From: Bacteroidia bacterium
GTDB taxonomy: Bacteria > Bacteroidota > Bacteroidia > B-17B0 > Aurantibacillaceae
Assembly (NCBI GenBank): GCA_016787785.1
Contig: JAEUTO010000010.1
Coordinates: forward strand, 1-64,000
Direction of reading: 5' to 3'
Length of the DNA stretch: 64,000 bases
In this document: positions 1 to 6,882 of the stretch, piece after piece
Layout: every line of letters starts with the position of its first letter
How positions within the stretch are numbered: position 1 is the first letter of the stretch
The notes under the pieces: model-generated
The model's database searches: none
The model's input: only the letters and a program-made list of their open reading frames with translations
What the model was told of the DNA's origin: nothing
Made by a program: the position numbers and the translations under genes

Positions 1-1
1 A

Positions 2-184
2 TGGCCACAAGTTCATCTAAACACAGCTAAACAGTATTTAGACAAAAAAGGCGAAAATCAGGCAGCAACAGGTGGTTCTGAATGGAAAAAATATTTGCAC
101 CCACAGTTTCAACAACGAAAATTTTTCCCTGAGTTGTGGACAGAACACGAGATATCAGAATGGGGAAAATCAACTAATATTTAA
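2..184 (+). CDS. kynA: Tryptophan 2,3-dioxygenase, C-terminal end only
   Basis: An open frame enters from the left edge and stops with TAA at 182-184, giving the last 60 residues of a protein. It contains an ATGGSEW-KKYL stretch and an RKFFPELW-TE stretch close to the C-terminus. From family knowledge these match the end of bacterial tryptophan 2,3-dioxygenase, where a T-G-G loop contacts the substrate and an FFPELW motif lies near the end. The enzyme is a cytosolic haem protein that opens the indole ring of tryptophan to N-formylkynurenine. The haem ligand and most of the catalytic core lie outside the window, so the call rests on this tail alone. The next gene starts 5 nt after the stop, so the cupin gene is probably co-transcribed. 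Confidence 0.7.
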   Translation, partial: WPQVHLNTAKQYLDKKGENQAATGGSEWKKYLHPQFQQRKFFPELWTEHEISEWGKSTNI

Positions 185-189
185 ATGAA

Positions 190-477
190 ATGAATAAACC
201 AGAAGTAACATTACTCAAAAAAGGGGTCGTATTTAAAATATTACAAGTAACAGGTGAAAAAGATATGCAGATGCCTAAACATATCAGTACCAAAGAAGCA
301 GTTATTGTTATCGAAGAAGGTAATGCAATCATTGAAATAGCCTCCAAAGAGCGTTTATTAAAAAAGGGTGATTCAATGATAATTCCAGCTGCCGTTCCAC
401 ATTCATTATTAGTAATGACTAGTCTTAAAGCAATTGTAATGATGCCAGTTGAATCAGAAATAGAATTTATAAACTAA
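190..477 (+). CDS. Small cupin-domain protein
   Basis: A 95-residue single cupin barrel. The first motif shows His31 and Glu36 and the second shows His71, with the glycine turn KKGDSMIIPA between them as expected. The first histidine of the usual HxH pair is absent, so metal binding may be weaker than in the other cupin of this cluster (1657-1995). It starts 5 nt after the dioxygenase-like stop and is followed 11 nt later by the Ric gene, so all three read as one transcript. No signal peptide, so it should be cytosolic. Substrate unknown; small cupins of this kind are found near haem or iron stress genes, which is only a context argument. Confidence 0.8.
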   Translation: MNKPEVTLLKKGVVFKILQVTGEKDMQMPKHISTKEAVIVIEEGNAIIEIASKERLLKKGDSMIIPAAVPHSLLVMTSLKAIVMMPVESEIEFIN

Positions 478-488
478 AAATTAATAAC

Positions 489-1217
489 ATGAATACCACT
501 AAAGAAAAAACAATTGGTGAAATGGTAGCAGACGATTACCGCACCGCAGGAGTGTTCCAATCATTCGGTATAGATTTTTGCTGCAAAGGCAATCAAACCA
601 TAGATGAAGTTTGTGAAAGCAAAAATATTAGCAAAAGCTTATTGCACAATGATCTCGAAAAAATAAAGGTAAGTGAAGATAATCAAGTAAGTGATTACAA
701 GTCTTGGCCATTAGATTTATTAGCTGATTATATAGAGAAAAAGCATCATAGGTATGTTGAAAATAAAACGCCTATTTTAAAGCAATACCTAGATAAAATT
801 TGCACTGTACATGGCAAAAACCATCCAGAGTTATTTCAAATTAATGATTTATTTAACCAATCTGCGGGCGAACTAGCTGCCCACATGAAAAAAGAAGAGT
901 TGATTTTATTTCCATTTGTAAGAAAAATGGCAATTGCAAAACAAGAAAACCAACCCTCTCCTCAACCTCCATTTGGAACAGTTCAAAGTCCCATAAAAAC
1001 AATGATGCACGAGCATGACACTGAAGGCGAAATATTTAGAAGAATTAAAGAATTAACTAATAATTATACACCACCGCTTGATGCTTGTAATACATATAAA
1101 GTAACCTTTGCTTTACTTAAAGAATTTGAAGAAGATTTGCATCTTCACATTCATTTAGAAAACAACATCCTATTTCCAAAATCAATTGAGATGGAAAAGG
1201 AAGTTGAAAAAGATTAG
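489..1217 (+). CDS. ric: Iron-sulfur cluster repair di-iron protein Ric/ScdA
   Basis: 242 residues, close to the usual family length. The N-terminal ScdA domain holds the double-cysteine motif DFCCKG (Cys31-Cys32). The rest is a hemerythrin-like four-helix domain with His/Glu ligands in HHRYVE, HMKKEELILFP, MHEHDTE and HIHLENNILFP. Members of this family deliver iron to damaged Fe-S clusters after nitric oxide or peroxide exposure, and are cytosolic. The gene sits between two cupins, a ferredoxin and a second hemerythrin protein, which supports a nitrosative or oxidative stress role for the cluster. A good terminator follows at 1242-1281, so the first transcript probably ends here. Confidence 0.93.
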   Translation: MNTTKEKTIGEMVADDYRTAGVFQSFGIDFCCKGNQTIDEVCESKNISKSLLHNDLEKIKVSEDNQVSDYKSWPLDLLADYIEKKHHRYVENKTPILKQYLDKICTVHGKNHPELFQINDLFNQSAGELAAHMKKEELILFPFVRKMAIAKQENQPSPQPPFGTVQSPIKTMMHEHDTEGEIFRRIKELTNNYTPPLDACNTYKVTFALLKEFEEDLHLHIHLENNILFPKSIEMEKEVEKD

Positions 1218-1241
1218 TCAAATATATTTAAGCAAAATTTC

Positions 1242-1281
1242 AATAGGGAAATGTCTTAAAATAGATGTTTCCCTATTTTAT
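1242..1281 (+). terminator. Rho-independent terminator after ric
   Basis: A 10-bp stem (AATAGGGAAA paired with TTTCCCTATT) encloses a 16-nt loop and is followed by a T-rich stretch. It separates the ric gene from the downstream ferredoxin gene. Confidence 0.7.
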
Positions 1282-1315
1282 ATTCTAATACTAATGTCTA
1301 AAATTAAATAATTCA

Positions 1316-1654
1316 TTGTTTTTAATTACCCACGTGAGTCAAAAAAAAGATATAAAAATAATTGTATTTAAAGGGGGCGAAAAAATCCAATTATTCACTT
1401 ACACTAATGAGTATAGAAGCCTGATGGAGCTTTTATCGGATAAATTGTATCTAGAGAATTTTGGCGAATGTAAAGGCATGGGACGTTGTTGTACTTGTCT
1501 GATTAAAATAAATTCTAAATCCCATAAAGTAAGCGATTTTGAAGGAAATGAATTAGCTACTCTTAAAAAACACAATTTTAATAATTTAAATGATAGGCTT
1601 TCTTGCCAGATAATAATTGACCAAAATTTAAAATTAATAGAAATAGAATTATAA
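1316..1654 (+). CDS. 2Fe-2S ferredoxin, adrenodoxin type
   Basis: 112 residues from a TTG start. Four cysteines fit a plant/adrenodoxin-fold 2Fe-2S centre: Cys52-x5-Cys58-x2-Cys61 and Cys97, with an extra Cys59. The x5 spacing is that of adrenodoxin/Isc-type ferredoxins, not the x4 of photosynthetic ones. It should carry one electron to a partner redox enzyme in the cytosol. No ATG is available at the 5' end: the choices are TTG at 1316 and GTG at 1334; GTG would give a 106-residue protein that still contains the whole fold, so the start is uncertain. The cupin gene follows after 2 nt, so the two are surely co-transcribed. Confidence 0.8.
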   Translation: MFLITHVSQKKDIKIIVFKGGEKIQLFTYTNEYRSLMELLSDKLYLENFGECKGMGRCCTCLIKINSKSHKVSDFEGNELATLKKHNFNNLNDRLSCQIIIDQNLKLIEIEL

Positions 1655-1656
1655 TC

Positions 1657-1995
1657 ATGAAAAATAAACTTAAAAATTACAAAGTTGATGTAACTGATTT
1701 AGATTGGAAAACAGGTCAAGTAAAGGGATTTTTAGGAAAGGAATTCATTCAGTTATCAAATGGCGGAGTTAAGTTAATTAAAATTGTTCCTATGTCAGTT
1801 TATCCTGAACATTTACATCCAGATAAAACAGAATATGCCTATGTAGTTTCAGGAAACCCTGAATTTTCTATTGATAATGAATATTTTATTGGCAAGTCAG
1901 GTGATTTTTTTATTTTTCCGTGCAATGTTAAACATTCAATAAAAAGCAATAAAGTCGTTGAATGCCTTGTTTTAATAGGCTCTATTAATAATTAA
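1657..1995 (+). CDS. Cupin-domain protein with complete metal site
   Basis: 112 residues forming one cupin barrel. All four canonical metal ligands are present: His52, His54 and Glu59 in the first motif (EHLHPDKTE) and His93 in the second (NVKHSI). This is a contrast to the other cupin at 190-477, which lacks one ligand. No signal peptide. It lies 2 nt behind the ferredoxin and 11 nt ahead of the hemerythrin gene. A dioxygenase or sensing role is possible, but the substrate cannot be read from the sequence. Confidence 0.82.
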   Translation: MKNKLKNYKVDVTDLDWKTGQVKGFLGKEFIQLSNGGVKLIKIVPMSVYPEHLHPDKTEYAYVVSGNPEFSIDNEYFIGKSGDFFIFPCNVKHSIKSNKVVECLVLIGSINN

Positions 1996-2006
1996 AACTA
2001 GTGATA

Positions 2007-2468
2007 ATGAAAACAGTACCAATTAAAAGAAGCATTGCTTTGCAACCCCTAAGTCGTGAACATCATCATGGCTTACTGCTATGTTGGAAAATAAGAACAG
2101 GGCTAAAGAAAGGTATTGATATCGATAGGATAAAAAAATATTCAGATTGGTTTTTCAAGAACAGTTTGTCAACCCATTTTAATATAGAAGAAGAGTTCGT
2201 TTTTCCACTATTGGGCAATGAACATGAGTTGGTCAAAAAGGCACTAACGGATCACCGAAGATTAAAACGGCTCTTTGAAGACACATCGGATATTGAAAAA
2301 TCTCTAAGCCTGCTTGAAGAGGAACTTGAGAAACATATTCGTTTCGAAGAAAGAGTATTGTTTCCTGCAATAGAAACAATCGCAAATGAAAAAGAACTAC
2401 AGCTCATTATGGAAATTCATTCTGAAGACAGTACTTATGAAGATTGGGGAGATGAATTTTGGAAATAA
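2007..2468 (+). CDS. Hemerythrin HHE-domain protein
   Basis: 153 residues from the ATG at 2007; a GTG two codons earlier at 2001 is also possible. The sequence has four helices with hemerythrin-type ligands: REHHHG near the N-terminus, HFNIEEEFVFP, TDHRRL, and HIRFEERVLFP. Such domains bind a non-haem di-iron centre and sense or bind O2 or NO. Unlike Ric it has no double-cysteine ScdA domain, so the two proteins may share a stress signal but not a mechanism. It is the last intact gene of the cluster; after it the sequence becomes a patch of gene remnants. Confidence 0.85.
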   Translation: MKTVPIKRSIALQPLSREHHHGLLLCWKIRTGLKKGIDIDRIKKYSDWFFKNSLSTHFNIEEEFVFPLLGNEHELVKKALTDHRRLKRLFEDTSDIEKSLSLLEEELEKHIRFEERVLFPAIETIANEKELQLIMEIHSEDSTYEDWGDEFWK

Positions 2469-2474
2469 TGCGGT

Positions 2475-2777
2475 TTAGAATTTTAATTTAGATAATTTAG
2501 AACCCATTAATGAAAGTTGAACACTAAGTCCTTCAATAAGTTTTTGGCAATATTTAACTAGTAGTTCATTCCGTTTCTCAATTAGTTGAATTTGATGACC
2601 TAATTCCTTCATATTCCGTAACTGCTTGCAAGTTATTATTTCAAGATCTTCATTAGTGCATAAAAACTTCTCATTGGGTAGATGTGTAAAGTAGAGTTTT
2701 TGGAAGACGCTAGGCCTGTTTCCTTTAATTTCATAAATACCATTGCAATTTTTGAGGACACGCTTTTCCCTATTGAT
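2475..2777 (-). pseudogene. Remnant of an unidentified protein gene, no start codon
   Basis: On the minus strand an open frame of about 100 codons runs from an in-frame TAA at 2778-2780 to a TAA at 2475-2477. Its translation looks protein-like, with a charged helical second half (ELGHQIQLIEKRNELL). No ATG, GTG or TTG occurs in the first half; the first in-frame ATG is mid-frame. I do not recognise the product. The likeliest reading is a gene that lost its 5' end, consistent with the other remnants up to 4 kb. Confidence 0.3.
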
Positions 2778-2798
2778 TTACGCTAAATTTAGCGTAAA
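2777..2798. repeat. 22-bp perfect palindrome
   Basis: TTTACGCTAAA is followed directly by its exact reverse complement TTTAGCGTAAA, with no spacer. Such spacer-less symmetry is more typical of a protein-binding site or recombination site than of an RNA terminator, which needs a loop. It lies at the open upstream end of the remnant at 2475-2777. Confidence 0.75.
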
Positions 2799-2813
2799 AT
2801 ACGATAACAGCCT

Positions 2814-2960
2814 TCATTTCTGACCAACCCTAAACACCTTACAGAAATGACTTATAGCCCGTAAATCGGCTAAAAATCGCTGAATTTGGGCTTCTTTCAA
2901 TTCTTCAGGGTTTTTGTTGGTTATTTGGTTCGAAGAGGGTAAATTTGAGCCCGCCAAGTA
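2814..2960 (-). pseudogene. Short coding-like remnant, no start codon
   Basis: A minus-strand open frame of about 48 codons ends at TGA 2814-2816. Its translation is protein-like (PEELKEAQIQRFLADLR) but it has no usable start codon; upstream it runs into the hairpin at 2961-2996. It is probably a fragment of a lost mobile-element gene or a spurious frame in an intergenic repeat. No function can be given. Confidence 0.2.
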
Positions 2961-2999
2961 AAACCGTAAACCCGCATGAATAAGGGTTTGCGGTTTTTT
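2961..2999 (+). terminator. Strong hairpin terminator
   Basis: A 13-bp stem with a single G-T wobble (AAACCGTAAACCC against GGGTTTGCGGTTT) and a 10-nt loop, followed by six T. On the plus strand it would end transcripts from the hemerythrin side. The rest of the 2469-3087 interval holds only the two remnants and the palindrome listed here. Confidence 0.65.
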
Positions 3000-3087
3000 A
3001 TTTTGTGTTTAGTCCATATTTAATCCAACTGTTAATAACATTTTTATTTGCCATGCACTTATGTTTGCAAATAGAACAACGTTTAGG

Positions 3088-3315
3088 TTATCTATTTCCC
3101 ATGCGGTACTCGCGTGTACTGTCAGTTAGTAGTTGCATAATCTCACTCTTTTTGAAAAATATCCGCGAATTAATTCGGTAATAAGGAATTCGTCCCTCTC
3201 GAGCCCATTGATTAATTGTAACAAGACTAACCTGAAACATGGCAGCGACATCTTTTCTTCTTAGAATGGCTTCTTCTTCCTTTTTAGTGGCATTTAAAAG
3301 GCTTTTCAACTGCAA
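3088..3315 (-). CDS. Excisionase-family helix-turn-helix protein, apparently frameshifted near its start
   Basis: The 75-codon frame (TTG start) carries a MerR/excisionase-type HTH: RRKDVAAMFQVSLVTINQWAREGRIPYYRI, read in two parts, followed by FFKKSEIMQLL. Proteins of this type in Bacteroidota are usually about 95-100 residues and belong to integrative elements. The missing N-terminus is present in another frame just upstream: an ATG at 3374-3376 opens MKVIVTTTEELTAIINNAV and runs to a stop at 3284-3286, overlapping the HTH frame. Joining the two by one +1 shift near 3300 gives a normal-length protein. So the gene is broken by a single indel, or less likely uses programmed frameshifting. Its function was probably DNA binding for element excision or control. 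Confidence 0.6.
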   Translation of the reverse strand: MQLKSLLNATKKEEEAILRRKDVAAMFQVSLVTINQWAREGRIPYYRINSRIFFKKSEIMQLLTDSTREYRMGNR

Positions 3316-3376
3316 CGGTTACGGCATTGTTTATAATTGCAGTAAGTTCTTCAGTGGTGGTAACAATAACTTTCAT

Positions 3377-3736
3377 AGGTTTTTTATCCAAATCTCCGAT
3401 TTTACCTGAGAATGTATTGAATAAAAAAAGTCCACAAAGTATGGGCAGTATAACGCCTTCCTCTGTGGGCCCTTTCGGTTCTGTTGGTTTTGGTATATTA
3501 TTCTATCGTATTCGTGATCTTATCGTTGAACACTCATTTTACTGGTTATTGCTTTTAAAAACGTTAGCAGAGTAATGATTAAATATTTTACCCATGATAA
3601 AGGGCTCTTATTTGGATATGTAGGTAAAGCATTCATTAGTTTAGGTTTATTGTTTTAAGTAAAGAAAATTAAAAAAAATAAATGCACCACAATTGAGGAA
3701 TTGATTTTGCAAATTATTACTTGACAAATCAGAGTT
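3377..3736. other. Stretch without a convincing gene
   Basis: A plus-strand frame crosses 3327-3575 but begins antisense to the excisionase gene, and only its end is free. A 27-codon frame at 3575-3658 overlaps that stop as TAATG. Neither resembles a known family and both are hydrophobic and low in complexity, so I do not call them genes. The region fits the decayed character of the 2.5-4 kb patch. Confidence 0.4.
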
Positions 3737-3970
3737 CTAATAAAGGTGTATATTCCCGTAAAGAATTGGCTGCCCATTTTTCATAAACTTTCTATTAATT
3801 ACATAATCATTTAATATTGATCCAACCGATTGAAGTCCTTCAGAATCTAATACTACTATTTGAGATTCTTTATTCCTACCCACATTCGGAACTGATTCAC
3901 TTGAACTTTGTATTATTTGCTGCAAAGCATAATCTAAAACGTCGGCAATTCCGTCCGTGGCATCACTCAT
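3737..3970 (-). CDS. Small hypothetical protein
   Basis: 77 codons from ATG at 3968-3970; an upstream TTG at 3974-3976 is an alternative start. The protein is acidic and Ser-rich in the middle (QSSSESVPNVGR) and ends in a Tyr-containing tail. No domain, signal peptide or membrane segment is evident. It starts only 20 nt from the first open codon of the truncated T9SS protein that reads the other way, so its 5' end is close to the presumed breakpoint of that gene. It may be a real orphan gene, a fragment, or chance. Confidence 0.3.
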   Translation of the reverse strand: MSDATDGIADVLDYALQQIIQSSSESVPNVGRNKESQIVVLDSEGLQSVGSILNDYVINRKFMKNGQPILYGNIHLY

Positions 3971-4090
3971 TTTCAACCAGTTTCTCAGTAGAGTGATACG
4001 GCGGTTTATTGGACAGCGGGAACTAATTTTGGGACATGGGTTGGTGCTACTTGTAACGCCACTGATTCTCCTATTTGGTATAAATCATCC

Positions 4091-4987
4091 ATGGCCTTAC
4101 CTACACCTTCTGGAAATGTTGTACCAGGCATGCAATATGGCGCTTCCGGGACATTGAGTCTAACAACGGGATCTTATGACTGCTCTGGTGGCGGCGGGCA
4201 GCGTATGGCGTCACAAAATAATTATAACGAGGGAAATAATAACCCTTCTACAGCTTACCGTGGTAATAATGCTACTTTTGATGCAACACAATATGTAAAT
4301 GAAACAACGCTATACAGGTATATTAATGAATACCCTTCAGCAAAAGATAATAATATTGCTTATACTAACTTTTATAACAGTAAACTAAACACGAGTATTG
4401 ACCAGTTTATGCGGGTAGAAAAAACCTTATATGATCAACAACCTGCGCAAGCAATTGGTATAGTTAATTCAGTGGTAATTAGTAATAATGTAGAAACAAA
4501 TTATAGAAACTTCTATGCGATTTATGCTAAGTGGCAAACAGGCATTTTTACAAGTGCTGATAGTATACTACTGGTTAAACTTGTTAATTTGTGTCCCGGC
4601 CTTGATGGTGAAGTTATATACCAGGCAAGGGCTTTATATAACGCCATCTATAAAACAGTTGTAGCATTTAATGAAAATTGTGATCCGTTAGCACAGGAAA
4701 ATTTAAGAAGTGCTTACATAAATAAGATCAATGTCGAAAATGACTGGACTATTGAGCTTTATCCTAATCCAGCCAATACATTTGTAAATATCGTAAGCAA
4801 TAAAGAAAAAGATCAGCTTAAGGTGGTGGTGGCAGACGTAAACGGAAAGATACTATTTGTTAAACAGGTTATAACAAGCAATTTTATTTGTAACTTAGAA
4901 TTGGATTTATTACCCGGCGCTTATTTTGTTACTATAACCAATGATAAAAACAACAGCACAAATAAAAAACTTATTATTGCAAAATAG
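4091..4987 (+). CDS. T9SS type A sorting-domain protein, 5'-truncated
   Basis: 298 residues from the first available ATG, but with no signal peptide. Protein-like sequence continues in frame upstream to codon 3992, just after a TAG at 3989-3991 (for example TAGTNFGTWVGATC), with no start codon. So this is the C-terminal part of a larger surface protein that lost its front. The C-terminal 80 residues form a type A T9SS tail: an ELYPNPANTFVNI strand, a central VNGKILF strand and a final KKLIIAK. Without a Sec signal the product cannot reach the periplasm, so the gene is probably inactive. The next T9SS gene starts about 40 nt downstream. Confidence 0.7.
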   Translation: MALPTPSGNVVPGMQYGASGTLSLTTGSYDCSGGGGQRMASQNNYNEGNNNPSTAYRGNNATFDATQYVNETTLYRYINEYPSAKDNNIAYTNFYNSKLNTSIDQFMRVEKTLYDQQPAQAIGIVNSVVISNNVETNYRNFYAIYAKWQTGIFTSADSILLVKLVNLCPGLDGEVIYQARALYNAIYKTVVAFNENCDPLAQENLRSAYINKINVENDWTIELYPNPANTFVNIVSNKEKDQLKVVVADVNGKILFVKQVITSNFICNLELDLLPGAYFVTITNDKNNSTNKKLIIAK

Positions 4988-5027
4988 ATATTTCTTTTTT
5001 TTAAAAAAGAAGTGTGTGACCTTTCAC

Positions 5028-6221
5028 ATGCTTCTTTTTCTGTTTTCTTTTTCAACTTTGAACAGTCAAATTGCCAGTTATGTTAGTAATGGTAGTTTTG
5101 AAAGTTTACATTCAAATTCATTGACAACTATGTATAACGTTGTTAAATTTTGGCAGCCAATTGACACGGGAAAAAATAGCAATTACTTAGGTTCAACACA
5201 TCCATCAATTAATAATGCGCCTTATGCGTTTGGATTTCAATATCCGAGAAGTGGGCAAAATTATGTTATATGTACTTTTTTTTGCTCTAACTGTCCTTCT
5301 TATCGAGAATATTTGAGAAATCGTTTAAAACAACCATTACAAGCAGGAAAAACATATTGCGCCAAATATCATATTGTTAATACTAATAATAGCCCATTAG
5401 CCATTGATAAATATGGTATTTATTTTACAAATTCCAATCTAGATACAATCAATTATTGTAATATGCCGCTAACATATATTACTCCTCAAATAGAAAATCA
5501 AACCGGTATTATTACGGATACATTAAACTGGGTGCCTATAACGGGGACTTTTGTTGCAACCGGAAACGAAAAATATATGGTGTTAGGAAATTTTAGAAGC
5601 GATGTAAATACAAATACCTTATTGATCAACCCAACTTTTTCTGCAACGCTTGCCAACGATGTGTGTATTGATGACGTAAGCGTTATAGATATCGATCTAC
5701 CTGCTTACGCTGGGCCTGATATATGGGGTATTCCAGGCAATACAGTATACATTGGTAGACAACAGGACGTTGGCATCGATGAAGCCTGTCAATGGTTTCA
5801 TTTACCTAACACAACTAGCGTAATTGCTACTGCGGCAGGCTTGACGCTAACGGTTACTATTCCAACTAGCACATATATGGTTAAACAAGATATTTGCGGT
5901 GTTATAAAATATGATACTGTTATTGTTTATGCAAGCGGGGTCGGTTTATCGCAACAAGAGATTATTAAGAATAATTTTAACATATTTCCAATTCCTGCAA
6001 AAGATGAGTTAAACATCAGTTTTAGTTTAGACCTTAACAATGAATTTGCAAAAGTTGAAATTTTAAATAGTCTCGGTCAATTATTAAGAGAAGAAGAAAT
6101 TGTTTTTAAAAATAAGAGAGCTCTTATAAAAACTAACGAATTACCGAATGGTGTTTATTTGCTTAATCTAAAAAGTAGCAACTCGTTAAGCGTTAGTAAA
6201 CGATTTGTTGTTGCAAGGTGA
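5028..6221 (+). CDS. Secreted protein with T9SS type A tail, function unknown
   Basis: 397 residues from the ATG at 5028, chosen because it places a signal peptide (MLLFLFSFSTLNSQ) at the very start; the same frame stays open back to 4941, and a GTG at 5016 is an alternative. The mature front (ASYVSNGSFES) is typical of surface proteins with a carbohydrate-binding-like or jelly-roll first domain. Paired cysteines (FFCSNCPS) occur near residue 85. The last 80 residues form a type A sorting tail (NIFPIPAKDELNI to VSKRFVVAR), so the protein should cross the outer membrane by T9SS and be released or anchored. It has no close tie to its neighbours. Confidence 0.8.
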   Translation: MLLFLFSFSTLNSQIASYVSNGSFESLHSNSLTTMYNVVKFWQPIDTGKNSNYLGSTHPSINNAPYAFGFQYPRSGQNYVICTFFCSNCPSYREYLRNRLKQPLQAGKTYCAKYHIVNTNNSPLAIDKYGIYFTNSNLDTINYCNMPLTYITPQIENQTGIITDTLNWVPITGTFVATGNEKYMVLGNFRSDVNTNTLLINPTFSATLANDVCIDDVSVIDIDLPAYAGPDIWGIPGNTVYIGRQQDVGIDEACQWFHLPNTTSVIATAAGLTLTVTIPTSTYMVKQDICGVIKYDTVIVYASGVGLSQQEIIKNNFNIFPIPAKDELNISFSLDLNNEFAKVEILNSLGQLLREEEIVFKNKRALIKTNELPNGVYLLNLKSSNSLSVSKRFVVAR

Positions 6222-6252
6222 ACATTGGCACAATAATTGTTAAAGAAGCGTT

Positions 6253-6354
6253 ATGAGAAAAAACCTACTATTTTTATTTGTTTTTACGTTTTTAATTACA
6301 AAAGCACAGTTACCAAGTTTAACGTTTACGAATGTAACAGGTTCTAGTTGTTAG
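6253..6354 (+). pseudogene. Truncated start of a secreted protein gene
   Basis: A 33-codon frame encodes a textbook signal peptide (MRKNLLFLFVFTFLITKAQ) followed by only 14 residues before a TAG. It looks like the 5' end of an exported-protein gene cut off where the hairpin element at 6357-6377 begins. Confidence 0.45.
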
Positions 6355-6356
6355 AC

Positions 6357-6377
6357 GCACGGATCAAAAATCCGCGC
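6357..6377. repeat. REP-like hairpin element
   Basis: GCACGGAT and ATCCGCGC pair across a CAAAA loop with one mismatch. Short GC-rich hairpins of this style in otherwise AT-rich intergenic DNA resemble the REP sequences handled by REP-associated (RAYT) transposases. Only one copy lies in this window. Confidence 0.45.
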
Positions 6378-6414
6378 TACAGGATAACATAGATGTTAAA
6401 ACAGAAAGCCTGTC

Positions 6415-6837
6415 CTATAAATACCTTAGTTTAATACTCACTGTTTTAATTTCATTTTTTAGGACAAAATCAAAGCTTTCGAACTTTGGCCGTGTCATAC
6501 CAGTATGATAGTAATCCGAAAAGCCAAAGCCTTCTTTTGGTAATACCCAACCGTAATCCATTTTTTGATTACTATTTTCATCATCTAAAATGGCAATTCC
6601 ATAAATGCCCACTTTTATATCTGTATAATTTATCTTCAAAACGCCATTATCCATTCCTGTTTTTGGTTCAATCTTAATTAAAAAGGGTTTTTCTTTTTCA
6701 AAACTTTCCGATGTAGTGTAAAAAGCAAGGCGAATTGTGCCGGAACCATTTCTGATGCCCGAAACATTGATCTTTAAAGATTGTCCGAAAGAAAAAATAC
6801 TTAAAAATAACAGACAGGAAAAAAAAGTAATTTTCAT
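6415..6837 (-). CDS. DUF2141 family exported protein
   Basis: 140 residues with a signal peptide (MKITFFSCLLFLSIFSFGQ). The remainder fits DUF2141: a beta-rich domain with LKINVSGIRNGSGTIRLAFY near the front, then YGIAILDDENSNQKMDYGW and GFGFSDY. These proteins are periplasmic or surface exposed and have no assigned function. The gene lies 45 nt behind the cysteine desulfurase gene on the same strand, so they may share a transcript, although their functions are not obviously linked. Confidence 0.85.
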   Translation of the reverse strand: MKITFFSCLLFLSIFSFGQSLKINVSGIRNGSGTIRLAFYTTSESFEKEKPFLIKIEPKTGMDNGVLKINYTDIKVGIYGIAILDDENSNQKMDYGWVLPKEGFGFSDYYHTGMTRPKFESFDFVLKNEIKTVSIKLRYL

Positions 6838-6882
6838 GGATTAAAAATAGCTAAAAAAACGTTCTTTGGGTTTTTGATCAGA

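Noticed and set aside
3327-3575. Plus-strand open frame of 82 codons
   Set aside because: Its first third is antisense to the excisionase gene and the remainder has no recognisable feature or start signal.
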